The notes below the pieces were generated by a model, which searched no databases, was not told the origin of the DNA, and was given only the letters and a program-made list of their open reading frames with translations. This document shows positions 23,601-38,600 of a stretch of DNA of 64,000 bases, in pieces. Within the stretch, counting starts at the first letter, position 1. The number at the start of each line of letters is the position of its first letter. The stretch lies in contig BSQZ01000098.1 of the NCBI GenBank assembly GCA_033239005.1, positions 370,001-434,000 of the forward strand. Reading direction: 5' to 3'. A program made the position numbers and the translations under genes. This DNA is from Lamellibrachia satsuma (lineage: Eukaryota > Annelida > Polychaeta > Sabellida > Siboglinidae).

Positions 23601-26600
23601 AAGACATGTCCAATGGAGAGAGTGCCACTCAGACATTGGGGAGACATGTCCAATGGAGAGAGTTCCACTCAGACATTAGGAAGACATGTCCAATGGAGAG
23701 AGTTCCACTCAGACATTGGGAAGACATGTCCAATGGAGAGAGTTCCACTCAGACATTAGGAAGACATGTCCAATGGAGAGAGTTCCACTCAGACATTTGG
23801 AAGACATGTCCAATGGAGAGAGTTCCACTCAGACATTAGGAAGACATGTCCAATGGAGAGAGTTCCACTCAGACATTGGGAAGACATGTCCAATGGAGAG
23901 AGTTCCACTCAGACATTAGGAAGACATGTCCAATGGAGAGAGTTCCACTCAGACATTGGGAAGACATGTCCAATGGAGAGAGTTCCACTCAGACATTCGG
24001 AAGACATGTCCAATGGAGAGAGTTCCACTCAGACATTGGGAAGACATGTCCAATGGAGAGAGTTCCACTCAGACATTAGGAAGACATGTCCAATGGAGAG
24101 AGTTCCACTCAGACATTGGGAAGACATGTCCAATGGAGAGAGTTCCACTCAGACATTAGGAAGACATGTCCAATGGAGAGAGTTCCACTCAGACATTGGG
24201 AAGACATGTCCAATGGAGAGAGTTCCACTCAGACATTAGGAAGACATGTCCAATGGAGAGAGTGCCACTCAGACATTGGGAAGACATGTCCAATGGAGAG
24301 AGTTCCACTCAGACATTAGGAAGACATGTCCAATGGAGAGAGTGCCACTCAGACATTGGGAAGACTTGTCCAATGGAGAGAGTTCCACTCAGACATTGGG
24401 AAGACATGTCCAATGGAGAGAGTGCCACTCAGACATTGGGAAGACATGTCCAATGGAGAGAGTTCCACTCAGACATTGGGAAGACATGTCCAATGGAGAG
24501 AGTTCCACTCAGACATTAGGAAGACATGTCCAATGGAGAGAGTTCCACTCAGACATTGGGAAGACATGTCCAGTGGAGAGAGTTCCACTCAGACATTGGG
24601 AAGACATGTCCAATGGAGAGAGTTCCACTCAGACATTGGGAAGACATGTCCAATGGAGAGAGTTCCACTCAGACATTGGGAAGACATGTCCAATGGAGAG
24701 AGTTCCACTCAGACATTGGGAAGACATGTCCAATGGAGAGAGTTCCACTCAGACATTGGGAAGACATGTCCAATGGAGAGAGTTCCACCCAGACATTGGG
24801 GAGACATGTCCAATGGAGAGAGTTCCACTCAGACATTAGGAAGACATGTCCAATGGAGAGAGTTCCACTCAGACATTGGGGAGACATGTCCAATGGAGAG
24901 AGTTCCACTCAGACATTAGGAAGACATGTCCAATGGAGAGAGTTCCACTCAGACATTGGGGAGACATGTCCAATGGAGAGAGTTCCACTCAGACATTAGG
25001 AAGACATGTCCAATGGAGAGAGTTCCACTCAGACATTGGGAAGACATGTCCAATGGAGAGAGTTCCACTCAGACATTAGGAAGACATGTCCAATGGAGAG
25101 AGTTCCACTCAGACATTGGGAAGACATGTCCAATGGAGAGAGTTCCACTCAGACATTAGGAAGACATGTCCAATGGAGAGAGTGCCACTCAGACATTGGG
25201 AAGACATGTCCAATGGAGAGAGTTCCACTCAGACATTAGGAAGACATGTCCAATGGAGAGAGTGCCACTCAGACATTGGGAAGACATGTCCAATGGAGAG
25301 AGTTCCACTCAGACATTAGGAAGACATGTCCAATGGAGAGAGTTCCACTCAGACATTGGGAAGACATGTCCAATGGAGAAAGTTCCACTCAGACATTAGG
25401 AAGACATGTCCAATGGAGAGAGTTCCACTCAGACATTGGGAAGACATGTCCAATGGAGAGAGTTCCACTCAGACATTAGGGAGACATGTCCAATGGAGAG
25501 AGTTCCACTCAGACATTAGGAAGACATGTCCAATGGAGAGAGTTCCACTCAGACATTAGGAAGACATGTCCAATGGAGAGAGTTCCACTCAGACATTAGG
25601 AAGACATGTCCAATGGAGAGAGTTCCACTCAGACATTAGGGAGACATGTCCAATGGAGAGAGTTCCACTCAGACATTAGGAAGACATGTCCAATGGAGAG
25701 AGTTCCACTCAGACATTAGGAAGACATGTCCAATGGAGAGAGTTCCACTCAGACATTAGGAAGACATGTCCAATGGAGAGAGTTCCACTCAGACATTAGG
25801 AAGACATGTCCAATGGAGAGAGTTCCACTCAGACATTAGGAAGACATGTCCAATGGAGAGAGTTCCACTCAGACATTAGGGAGACATGTCCAATGGAGAG
25901 AGTTCCACTCAGACATTAGGAAGACATGTCCAATGGAGAGAGTTCCACTCAGACATTAGGGAGACATGTCCAATGGAGAGAGTTCCACTCAGACATTAGG
26001 AAGACATGTCCAATGGAGAGAGTTCCACTCAGACATTAGGGAGACATGTCCAATGGAGAGAGTTCCACTCAGACATTAGGAAGACATGTCCAATGGAGAG
26101 AGTTCCACTCAGACATTAGGGAGACATGTCCAATGGAGAGAGTTCCACTCAGACATTAGGAAGACATGTCCAATGGAGAGAGTTCCACTCAGACATTAGG
26201 GAGACATGTCCAATGGAGAGAGTTCCACTCAGACATTAGGAAGACATGTCCAATGGAGAGAGTTCCACTCAGACATTAGGGAGACATGTCCAATGGAGAG
26301 AGTTCCACTCAGACATTAGGAAGACATGTCCAATGGAGAGAGTTCCACTCAGACATTAGGGAGACATGTCCAATGGAGAGTTCCACTCAGACATTAGGAA
26401 GACATGTCCAATGGAGAGAGTTCCACTCAGACATTAGGGAGACATGTCCAATGGAGAGAGTTCCACTCAGACATTAGGAAGACATGTCCAATGGAGAGAG
26501 TTCCACTCAGACATTAGGGAGACATGTCCAATGGAGAGTTCCACTCAGACATTAGGGAGACATGTCCAATGGAGAGAGTTCCACTCAGACATTAGGGAGA

Positions 26601-29600
26601 CATGTCCAATGGAGAGAGTTCCACTCAGACATTAGGGAGACATGTCCAATGGAGAGAGTGCCACTCAGACATTAGGAAGACATGTCCAATGGAGAGAGTT
26701 CCACTCAGACATTAGGAAGACATGTCCAATGGAGAGAGTTCCACTCAGACATTAGGGAGACATGTCCAATGGAGAGAGTTCCACTCAGACATTAGGGAGA
26801 CATGTCCAATGAAGAGAGTGACACTCAGACATTAGGAAGACATGTCCAATGGATAGAGTGCCACTCAGACATTAGGGAGACATGACGACTTATATAAACG
26901 GAAGAACGATACATTTGCATGACATACAGGAGGGGTAGAACAATACACTCGCATGACTTACAGGAGTGGCAGAATGATACACTCAAGTGACTTACATGAG
27001 TGGCAGAATGACACATTTGCGTGACTTACAGGAGTGGCAGTATAATACACTCAAATGACTTACAGGAGTGGCAATACGATGCACTCGCAGAATGATAGAC
27101 TCGCATGACTTACAGTGGAGTGGCAGTAAGATACGCTCCCGTTACTTACAGGAGTGGCAGTATTATACACTCGTTGACTTACAGGAATGACAGAATGATA
27201 GACTTCCGTGACTTACAGGAGTGGCAGTATGATATACTCGTTGACTTACAGGAATGGCAGAATAACAGACTTGCGCGACTTACAGGAGTGGCAGTATGAT
27301 ACACTCGTGTGATGCCGTCAGACACAGCAGGGTTGATCCAAGCAGTGGGTCATCCGTCACGCTCATGCCACAAACTGGTGCAGGATTACTGGCAAACAAC
27401 AACACGGCATTTCATCACTGACATCAGCAACTTGTCATTTCATCACTTCTGTCAATCAAAACTGAAACCTGAAACTGTGACAGACAAAGAAAGAGCAGCA
27501 GATACACAAATATGGAGAAAGACGCATAACAAAGAGTTAAGTACATGTTACGTCTTAATTCAAGCATATCTGAATATCCTTAAAGAATGATTCATATCAT
27601 TTCAAAGTATTGTTTTTGTTTACATGAAAAAGAAAATGTAGGCTGTAGACTATGTATATTTTATTATTGATATTAAATTTATTACTTATGTATGAGGCTC
27701 TCACTCACAAAATGTATGAGGCTCTCACTCACAAAGTGTATGAGGCTCTCACTCACAAAATGTATGAGGCTTTCACTCACAAAGTGTATGAGGCTCTCAC
27801 TCACAAAATGTATGAGGTTCTCACTTACAAAGTGTATGAGGCTCTCACTCACAAAATGTATGAGGTTCTCACTCACAAAATGCGTTAAGCCTCAAAATCA
27901 CATAAAATCACTTAAATGGTGGTTTTGGGCTACCATCAACTTGATAGGGCGGAGGTAAACAATTTGTGTCATAATGTATACATCGCTTAACAAACACAAC
28001 CATGTTACATGGACTGTCCATACACAACCATGTTACTTGGACTGTCCAAACACAACCGTGTTACCTGGACTGTCCAAACACAACCATGTTACCTGGACTG
28101 TCCATACACAACCATGTTACCTGGACTGTCCATACACAACCATGTTACCTGGACTGTCCATACACAACCATGTTACCTGGACTGTCCATACACAACCATG
28201 TTACCTGGACTGTCCACACACAACCATGTTACCTGGACTGTCCAAACACAACCATGTTACCTGGACTGTCCATACACAACCATGTTACCTGGACTGTCCA
28301 CACACAACCATGTTACATGGACTGTCCAAACACAACCATGTTACCTGGACTGTCCATACACAACCATGTTACCTGGACTGTCCACACACAACCATGTTAC
28401 CTGGACTGTCCATACACAACAGTGTTACATGGACTGTCCACACACAACCTTGTTACCTGGACTGTCCACACACAACCATGTTACATGGACTGTCCATACA
28501 CAACCATGTTACCTGGACTGTCCACACACAACCGTGTTACCTGGACTGTCCATACACAACCATGTTACATGGACTGTCCACACACAACCATGTTACATGG
28601 ACTGTCCACACACAACCATGTTACCTGGACTGTCCACACACAACCATGTTACCTGGACTGTCCACACACAACCATGTTACATGGACTGTCCACACACAAC
28701 CATGTTACCTGGACTGTCCACACACAACCATGTTACCTGGACTGTCCACACACAACCATGTTACCTGGACTGTCCACACACAACCGTGTTACCTGGACTG
28801 TCTATACACAACCATGTTACCTGGACTGTCCACACACAACCATGTTACATGGACTGTTTAGACACAACCATGTTACCTGGACTGTCCATACACAACCATG
28901 TTACCTGGACTGTCTATACACGTGTTACCTGGACCGTCCACACACAACCATGTTACCTGGACTGTCCACACACAACCATGTTACCTGAACTGTCCACACA
29001 CAACCGTGTTACCTGGACTGTCCACACACAACCATGTTACCTGGACTGTTTAGACACAACCATGTTACCTGGACTGTTTAGACACAACCATGTTACCTGG
29101 ACTGTCCATACACAACCATGTTACCTGGACTGTCTATACACAACGTGTTACCTGGACCGTCCACACACAACCATGTTACCTGGACTGCAGTGGCTTGGTA
29201 CAGACCAGGTGCTCCACAATGGCCTGCTGATCCGGACCAACTTCCAAACACTCTGCTTTCTGCTGAGCTGCAAACACCAGATAACATTGGTCATTTCTGA
29301 CTACAGCATTGAGACAATCCTCAATACAGCCACACAAGGTAAATTTATTGAGACAATGCTCAATACAGCCACACAAGGTCAACTCATTGAGACAACGCTC
29401 AATACAGCCACACAAGGTCAACTCATTGAGACAACGCTCAATACAGCCACACAAGGTAAATTTATTGAGACAATGCTCAATACAGCCACACAAGGTCAAC
29501 TCATTGAGACAACGCTCAATACAGCCACACAAGGTCAACTCAATGAGACAATGCTCAATACAGCCACACAATGTCAACTCAATGAGACAATGCTCAATAC

Positions 29601-32600
29601 AGCCACACAAGGTCAACTCAATGAGACAACGCTCAATACAGCCACACAAAGTCAACTCAATGAGACAATGCTCAATACAGCAACACAAGGTCAACTCAAC
29701 GAGACAATGCTCAATACAGCCACACAAGGTCAACTCATTGAGACAATGCCCAATACAGCCACACATGGTCAACTCATTGAGACAATGCTCAATACAGCCA
29801 CACAAGGTCGACTCATTGAGACAACACTCAATACAGCCACACAAGGTCAACTCATTGAGACAATGTTCAATATAGCCACACAAGGTCAACTCAAATTTCC
29901 TGGCTCAATTTTATGCCAGTAATATTCTTCTCTTCCAAAATGTTTAGTTCAGTCTGTGCCTTGATAACAACTGTACGCTGTGAAATAACTCTTCGTTTTG
30001 CTAATTATAAAACTGATTATTACACATGTTTCACTGTAACATTAATTAACACACATTTTTCACTGTATAAACACCTATCTTCTTTACAGAACTGTTGGAA
30101 TGATTTTTTCTAAGGCAGTGGTAGAAACAACTACCTCCACTACAGAACTGTTGGAATGACTTTATAATGGGCAGTTGTAGAAACACCTATCTTCGTTACA
30201 GAACTATTGGAATGACTTTATCCACGACAGTAGTAGAAACACCTACCTTCACTACAGAACTGTTGGAATGATTTTATTCACTGCAGTAGTAGAAACACCT
30301 ATCTTCACTACAGAACTGTTGGAATGACTTTATCCATGGCAGTTGTAGAAACACCTACCTTCACTATAGAACTGTTGGAATGACTTTATTCACTGCATTA
30401 GTAGAAACACCTATCTTCATTACAGAACTGTTGGAATGATTTTATTCACTGCAGTAGTAGAAACACCTACCTTCACTACAGAACTGTTGGAATGACTTTA
30501 TCCATGGCAGTTGTGGAAACACCTACCTTCACTACAGAACTGTTGGAATGACTTTATCCACTACAGTTGTAGAAACACCTACCTTCACTACAGAACTGTT
30601 GGAATGACTTTATCCATGGCAGTTGTGGAAACACCTACCTTCACTACAGAACTGTTGGAATGACTTTATCCACTACAGTTGTAGAAACACCTACCTTCAC
30701 TACAGAACTGTTGGAATGACTTTATCCACGGCAGTACGACTGTATGTAGTCCAGCACCGTGAACGCAATAGTAGCGGTCACAGAACTGGGGATCTACAGC
30801 AGCAAACACAGGATCGATACAGATAACCTTAATGAAAGATAGACTTCAAAATTAAAAAAACATTAAAAATAATAAGATGTGTGGCATAACTACCAATCAT
30901 AGGGAAGCACACCAAGTAATTGTAAACTTCTTATGACTGGATGACTGGGCAATAATTAGACATAACTACCAATCATAGGGAAGCACACCAAGTAATTGTA
31001 AACTTCTTATGACTGGGCAATAATTAGACATAACTACCAATCATAGGGAAGCACACCAAGTAATTGTAAACTTCTTATGACTGGGCAATAATTAGACATA
31101 ACTACCAATCATAGGAAGCACACCAAGTAATTGTAAACTTCTTATGACTGAGCAATAATTAGACATAACTACCAATCATAGGAAGCACACCAAGTAATTG
31201 TAAACTTCTTATGACTGGGCAATAATTAGACATTTCTCAAGTTGTTCATATAAGCAATAAATATTTAGCAAATTAAAGTTAAATGCAAATATAACAGTTT
31301 CTTATTATTGGTACCCAAAAGCAGTGAGGTAAATTTGATTGTCCCCCCTCCCCCCCCCCCCGACACCTATGTTGCGCCAGAATTTCACACCTGCCATCTC
31401 AGCATGGAATTTAGGAGTCACCTTTGATAATAATTAAAATTTTAGACAGCATATTTCACAAACTTGTCGTTGCTGCTTTTATCACATTCATGATCTTCAT
31501 TGTATTTGTTGGTACATCTTTTGCTGTTGCCAAAACTATTGTAACTGTTCTTGCTAGCATCAGGCTTGGCTATTTTAATTCCATTTATCATAATATTGTT
31601 CTCAAGGATATCTTGAAACTTCAATGTGTGCACAATTATTTGGCAAGGGTAGTTACCCTGTCTCTTCGTTTCTCTCACTCAGTACCACTTCTTAAATCAT
31701 TGCATTGATATTACATTATTTTCAAGATCTGTACAATTACCTATCATGCACTTTCATCCAAGCAACCAGCATATTTACATTCACTGCTCACTCTGATGTA
31801 TAACAAAACCAATATACCTTTCTGCAGCCGAATCACACATGTATAATCGTCAAGGATTGGTTCATCCGTCTCCACGGAGATGGTTGTCAATGACAACTCC
31901 AACTCGAGATTCTCAAACACATAAAGTGTGCTTGTGGGCAGCGGGCGATATATGCCCCATGATGCACTGCTTGCCTCCCAGGGGGTCTCAGACTGAAATA
32001 CATGACACAATACAATAAATGATGAAACTGGTGTGTCTCTGTTCATGGCACATACACATACTCCTTGTGTAATATTATTATTATGGAATACTTCCCAGAG
32101 ACGTTGAGTTGGTGTTGGAGTGAACAGGTCACCACGGGGAGGGGGGGTGAAGTGAGGTGTAAAGTGTTCTGAACAGTCCTAAGGACTGGATACTGCACTA
32201 CAGGTATATAGAAACTTACCTGGATATGGCACTACAGGTATATAGAAACTTACCTTTACTTCCGACCTTTACTGTTACAAATTTATAAGGAAAAAAGCCC
32301 ACATATTACGCAGATAAATTGGTGAAGATAAACTGTTTGTTACAGTATTTTTTTGGTTCCCTTCCCTAAACAAATGTGCTTACAGAACTATTAGAAAATT
32401 ATGGTATTTTTGCATTCTATATATCAAATCTACCTAAATATTTAGTGAACTGTAAACAAGATGTGATCCAATAATAATGTATAAAATACTTCTGTTGCAC
32501 TAAAATCCTTGGTAGACCCAAGACCCAAGACCGGCACCAAAACAAAAGGGGTTAAGCAGTTCATAATCAATAAATAGTTCCAGTTGTAAACAGTTGGATT

Positions 32601-35600
32601 GGTACGCTGGGAAGCTGTAGAGGATAAGCAAGTTTAAACAGGTGGGTTTTTAGTTTATGGTGAAATGTTACAATATTTCCTACAGACTGAACACTAACGG
32701 GGAGTGAGTTCCACAGAGTCGGTGCAGCAACTGAACAGCTCTAGTTACGACATTTGTCTTAACACTGGGAGTAAAAAGTAGATTAGAATTAGATGATCGA
32801 AGCTGTGTGGGCTGTCTTGCAGGAATGAGCAGTGAATGTAAACATACTGGTTGATTGGATGAAAGAGCTTGATAGGTCTTGTACAGATCTTGAAAATGAT
32901 GCGATATCAGACAGGGAACCAATGCAATAATGCGATATCGGACAGGGAGCCAATGCAATAATGCGATATCGGACAGGGAGCCAACGCAATAATTTAAGAA
33001 GTGGTACCGAGTGAGAGAAGCAAGGAGACCGGGTAACTACCTTTACAAAACAATTTTGTACACGTTGAAGTTTCAAGATGTCCTTGAGAGGAATATTATG
33101 ATAACGGGAATTGTAATAATCAAGCCTACTACTAACAAGAGCAGTTGCAGTATTTTTGCCAATAGCAAGACATATATCGGCGAATACAACGAAGGTCACG
33201 AATATGATAAAAGCAGCAACAACAAGTTTGTGAAATATGCTCTCTAAAATTTGTATTATCACCAAAGGTGACTCGTAAATTCCTTCATTAAAATATCATA
33301 GGCATTTTGTACAGAAGCAACATAACTCTGCCATTCCCCACCACTCACACTGGATGAAGTGTTGAGGTCCCTCTCCTCACACAGCACGACACAGTGGTAT
33401 AATTTACCCTCACACGTTGCTATGGCAACTACAGGGGGAGTACTACTGAGACAGATAATGGCGCTAGCGTCAGTGCCGTAGTTGTCCTCAGCCGGTGGGA
33501 ACATCGTCAGGGGTCCTTGCAACACCGGGCGGTTCAGTCTGAAACATCAGGTGTTTCTGTTTGAATGGAATTGAACAAATCGACGTAAACTTTATGTAGT
33601 TGCTCATTTGTGACATTATATGATCAAATACTTTTTTGAAAATTATAGTATTAGCAAAATAACTTTGATGGTGGCATCATCAAAGTTCCCCAAATTGAAA
33701 TATGACATGAAATATTAACTAAAGCCACCCTCACTGTATGATAATTGATGTTACACAGAACAACCATTTCGGCCCTTCAATTTCCCGCTTAAGTCTATGA
33801 AATATGAATTTTGGTTGGATATTTCTGGGTTGTAATGGACAGTATCTTTAAATGCCTATTTTAAACTTGATGGTGTACAAATCACTATGTTCTTAAGTTC
33901 TCGGTTTTTGTAACTGATATATCCTCTTAGTATACATTTCATCATAAATGTAACATTTGTGAGGAAATTCAATATTTGCTTTTCTACAGAATGTAAAAAA
34001 ATTTGGCCAGCCAATATCTGGAAACTTTCCACAGTTCTCCATGAATTAAAGCAGTTAGCATCGTCTACAAACAGCCATGTGACCAGTGACTGTGTATAAT
34101 CACTATTACTGATGCTAACCCTTCTGTAGTGAGAGTTGAGATGAGGAGGTAGACATCTCCATTTCCCCACAGGATGTAGATTGGCCAGGCACTGTCTGTC
34201 TTTGCAGCTGCTGAGGCACTTTTCTGCACAAGGTCAACGGGAGGGCCAAAGTCAAAGGCGACTGCGACATCTCCAAGAACAACAGGGATTTGTAGCCGGG
34301 ACGGTGAGTCCACGTACGAGTCATCACCGACTGTATCACCCAGCGGACATGTCTGCTTTGCGTACTCGGGATTGGTGAGATCAAATATCCTGAAACATCA
34401 TTTTGTCACACATTTATATTCATGGGTTTTGTATAACATTTTGTTTCCATATATAGTACAATTTTTTTCAAATAAAAAATGATTAGACGATAATTAAGTT
34501 CCATTGTTTTGATCATTTGGGCTAGCAAGTATCAGTTGGCCACACGCCCGATAATCGTTTAACCTGAGTAGGATTTGATAATTCTAGGACAATGGTGTCT
34601 GTTTTTAAATATCCCATGACAAGAACTTTCTAGAATTATTAAGACGACAGAACTTCTGTAATAGGTTTAGTAAACGAATGGTGCCCTGTAGGGTTGTTGA
34701 AAAGTCACCAAACTTTCTTCAATACATCATCAAAATATGAACACTCCATGGGATATGAACACTCCATTGGATATGAACACTCCTTGGGATATGAACGCTC
34801 CTTGGGATATGAACACTCCTTGGGATATGAACGCTCCTTGGGATACGAACATTCCTTGGGATACAAATGCTCCTTGGGATATGAACACTCCTTGGGATAC
34901 AAACATTCCTTGGGATACAAATGCTCCTTGGGACATGAACATTCCTTGGGATACGAATGCTCCTTGGGATATGAACGCTCCTTGGGATATGAACATTCCT
35001 TGGGATATGAACACACCATTGGATATGAATGCTCTTTGGGATATGAACACTCCTTGGGATATGAAAGCTCCTTGGGATATGAACACTCCTTGGGATACGA
35101 ACATTCCTTGGGATACAAATGCTCCTTGGGATATGAACACTCCTTGGAATACAAACATTCCTTGGGATACAAATGCTCCTTGGGACATGAACATTCCTTG
35201 GGATACGAATGCTCCTTGGGATATGAACGCTCCTTGGGATATGAACACTACTTGGGATACGAATGCTCCTTGGGATATGAACACTCCTTAGGATACGAAC
35301 ATTCCTTGGGATACGAATGCTCCCTGGGATATGAACACTCCTAGGGATACAAATGCTCCATGGGATATGAACGTTCCTTGGGATATGAATGCTCCTTGGG
35401 ATACGAACACTCCTTGAGATATGAACACTCCTTGGGATATGAACACTTCTTGGGATATGAACACTTCTTGGGATATGAACACTCATTGGGATATAAACAT
35501 TCCTTGGGATATGAACGCTCCTTGGGATATGAACATTCCTTGGGATATGAACATTCCTTGGGATATGAACACTCATTGGGATATGAACATTCCTTGGGAT

Positions 35601-38600
35601 ATGAACACTCATTGGGATATGAACACTCATTGGGATATGAACATTCCTTGGGATATGAACATTCCTTGGGATATGAACACTCATTGGGATATAAACACTC
35701 CTTGGGATATGAACATTCCTTGGGATATGTATGCTCTTTGAATTACGAACCTCTTCAGAATAAGGTGGTTTGTTTACTTTGGAATCTAATCTAATCATAA
35801 CTAATCAAGGTATTTCCTGAATAGAAACCACCACAATTTTTTTTCTTCAAAATTCACTGATGTGAGAACTACTGGTAATTTCTGCAGTGGAATAGACACT
35901 GAAGATGAATGTTCTAGTATTTCTACCGTAAACAGTTCTGTGGCGTTGGAAATCTCCTAATGTGTTACCTGATGCAGTTGTCATTTGTGAGAAGTACAAT
36001 GTGCATGTCTGTGTTGCTGCCAGGGTGCCACTGGGCATGCAGTAACTGCACGCTCGCATTCAGGAATAGCCTCTCACCAATACATCTCGTCCTGCAACAA
36101 CATTTTGTGGAATAAAAATTAGAAGAGATGATTAAAATACTTATATATATATATATAACACATTACAATAAACAATATATCACAGATAATTAAAAACACA
36201 GGGAAAGTGACACATTCATTTTATTCCTCATATGTTGATTTAAAAACTCTATGTCGATTTTATTTGATAAATGTTTAAAGTATTTCTGATAGATTTACTT
36301 AAACAAATAATGACTAATGAGTACACACGTTCTAAAAAGTTGTTAAACAACATTTTTTTTAAACTTTCATTTACTTTCATTACACATTGTCCTACTTACT
36401 TTCATTACACATTGTTCCACTTACTTTCATTGCACATTGTTCCACTTACTTTCATTACACATTGTCCTACTTACTTTCATTACACATTGTCCTACTTACT
36501 TTCATTGCACATTGTCCTACTTACTTTCATTACACATTGTCCTACTTACTTTCATTGCACATTGTCCTACTTACTTTCATTACACATTGTCCTACTTACT
36601 TTCATTGCACATTGTCCTACTTACTTTCATTGCACATTGTCCTACTTACTTTCATTACACATTGTCCTACTTACTTTCATTGCACATTGTTCCACTTACT
36701 TTCATTACACATTGTTCCACTTACTTTCATTACACATTGTCCCACTTACTTTCATTACACATTGTCCCACTTACTTTCATTACACATTGTCCCACTTACT
36801 TTCATTACACATTGTTCCACTTACTTTCATTACACATTGTCCCACTTACTTTCATTGCACAATGTCCACTTACTTTCATTGCACATTGTTCCACTTACTT
36901 TCATTACACATTGTTCCACTTACTTTCATTACACATTGTCCCACTTACTTTCATTACACATTGTCCCACTTACTTTCATTACACATTGTCCCACTTACTT
37001 TCATTGCACAATGTCCACTTACTTTCATTGCACATTGTTCCACTTACTTTCATTACACATTGTCCCACTTACTTTCATTACACATTGTCCCACTTACTTT
37101 CATTGCACAATGTCCACTTACTTTCATTACACATTGTTCCACTTACTTTCATTACACATTGTTCCACTTACTTTCATTACACATTGTCCCACTTACTTTC
37201 ATTACACATTGTCCCACTTACTTTCATTACACATTGTCCCACTTACTTTCATTACACATTGTCCCACTTACTTTCATTGCACAATGTCCACTTACTTTCA
37301 TTGCACATTGTTCCACTTACTTTCATTACACATTGTTCCACTTACTTTCATTACACATTGTTCCACTTACTTTCATTACACATTGTCCCACTTACTTTCA
37401 TTACACATTGTCCCACTTACTTTCATTACACATTGTCCCACTTACTTTCATTACACATTGTCCCACTTACTTTCATTGCACAATGTTCACTTACTTTCAT
37501 TGCACATTGTTCCACTTACTTGCATAAGACTTTTGAATTTCCATCTTCGAACTGTGCATATTTACCCCACCTGTGGGGCAGCTCAACGACAGTTACCCCT
37601 TTACGACCAACTAGAGCCAGATATGTACCAGTTGTGTTGAATATGATGTTTTCGACGTCGTATGTAGGTGGACATGTGCACATGAACGTCTACATGAGGA
37701 GAAGAAGGAACACATCAGCAACAATGGATCAATGTATTACTTTCTGTATAATTCCTACAACTCTTGTTGTTGCACCTTACTTTCATTGCACCTTACTTTC
37801 ATTGCACCTTACTTTCATTGCGACCTTAAGTTGTACATTGCTGTTGTTGTATTTTAACAGTGACCTTAAGTTGTACATTGCTGTTGTTGTATTTTAATAG
37901 TGACCTTAAGTTGTACATTGCTGTTGTTATACTTTAATAGTGACCTTAAGTTGTACATTGCTGTTGTTATACTTTAATAGCGACCTTAAGTTGTACATTG
38001 CTGTTGTTGTATTTTAACAGTGACCTTAAGTTGTACATTGCTGTTGTTATACTTTAATAGTTACCTTAAGTTGAACATTGCTGTTGTTATACTTTAATAG
38101 CGACCTTAAGTTGTATAATGTTGTTGTTATACTTTAATAGCGACCTTAAGTTGTACATTGCTGTTGTTATACTTTAATAGCGACCTTAAGTTGTACACTG
38201 CTGTTGTTATACTTTAATAGTGACCTTAAGTTGTACATTGCTGTTGTTATACTTTAATAGCGACCTTAAGTTGTACATTGCTGTTGTTATACTTTAATAG
38301 CGACATTAAGTTGTACATTGCTGTTGTTATACTTTAATAGCGACCTTAAGTTGTACATTACTGTTGTTGTACTTTAACACTAACAGTGACCATAAGTTGC
38401 ACATCTTAACACTAACAGTGACCATTAGTTGCACATCTTAACACTAACAGTGACCATAAGTTGTACATATGTTATTGTACCTTAACAACAACCTTAAGTT
38501 GTACAATGACCTTAAGTTGACCATTGCCATGTGCCAATCAGCTAGAGCTATTGCACGTTAACATGTGACTTAATGAGTTTCACATGTTAACTGATGTAAA

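Noticed and set aside
22891..26880. CRISPR array
   Set aside because: Repeats are contiguous, without unique spacers or cas genes, in a eukaryotic intron.
29303..29892. Acceptor array for exon 8
   Set aside because: The array stops before the acceptor, and its unit has no copy of GTGTTTGCAG.
28009..29922. A 637-codon plus-strand open frame
   Set aside because: It is made of 28-bp and 39-bp repeats antisense to NUP88 intron 8, exon 8 and intron 7. No protein family features.
34719..35798. Open frames on both strands, up to 359 codons
   Set aside because: An 18-bp repeat keeps frames open; there is no codon or domain signature.
36271..37897. Three overlapping plus-strand frames of 417-486 codons
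   Set aside because: They come from the 25-bp donor array of intron 2, antisense to NUP88.
37795..38395. Splice-junction array at exon 2 acceptor
   Set aside because: The 40-bp unit contains neither the exon 2 acceptor nor coding bases, and it ends over 100 bp away.
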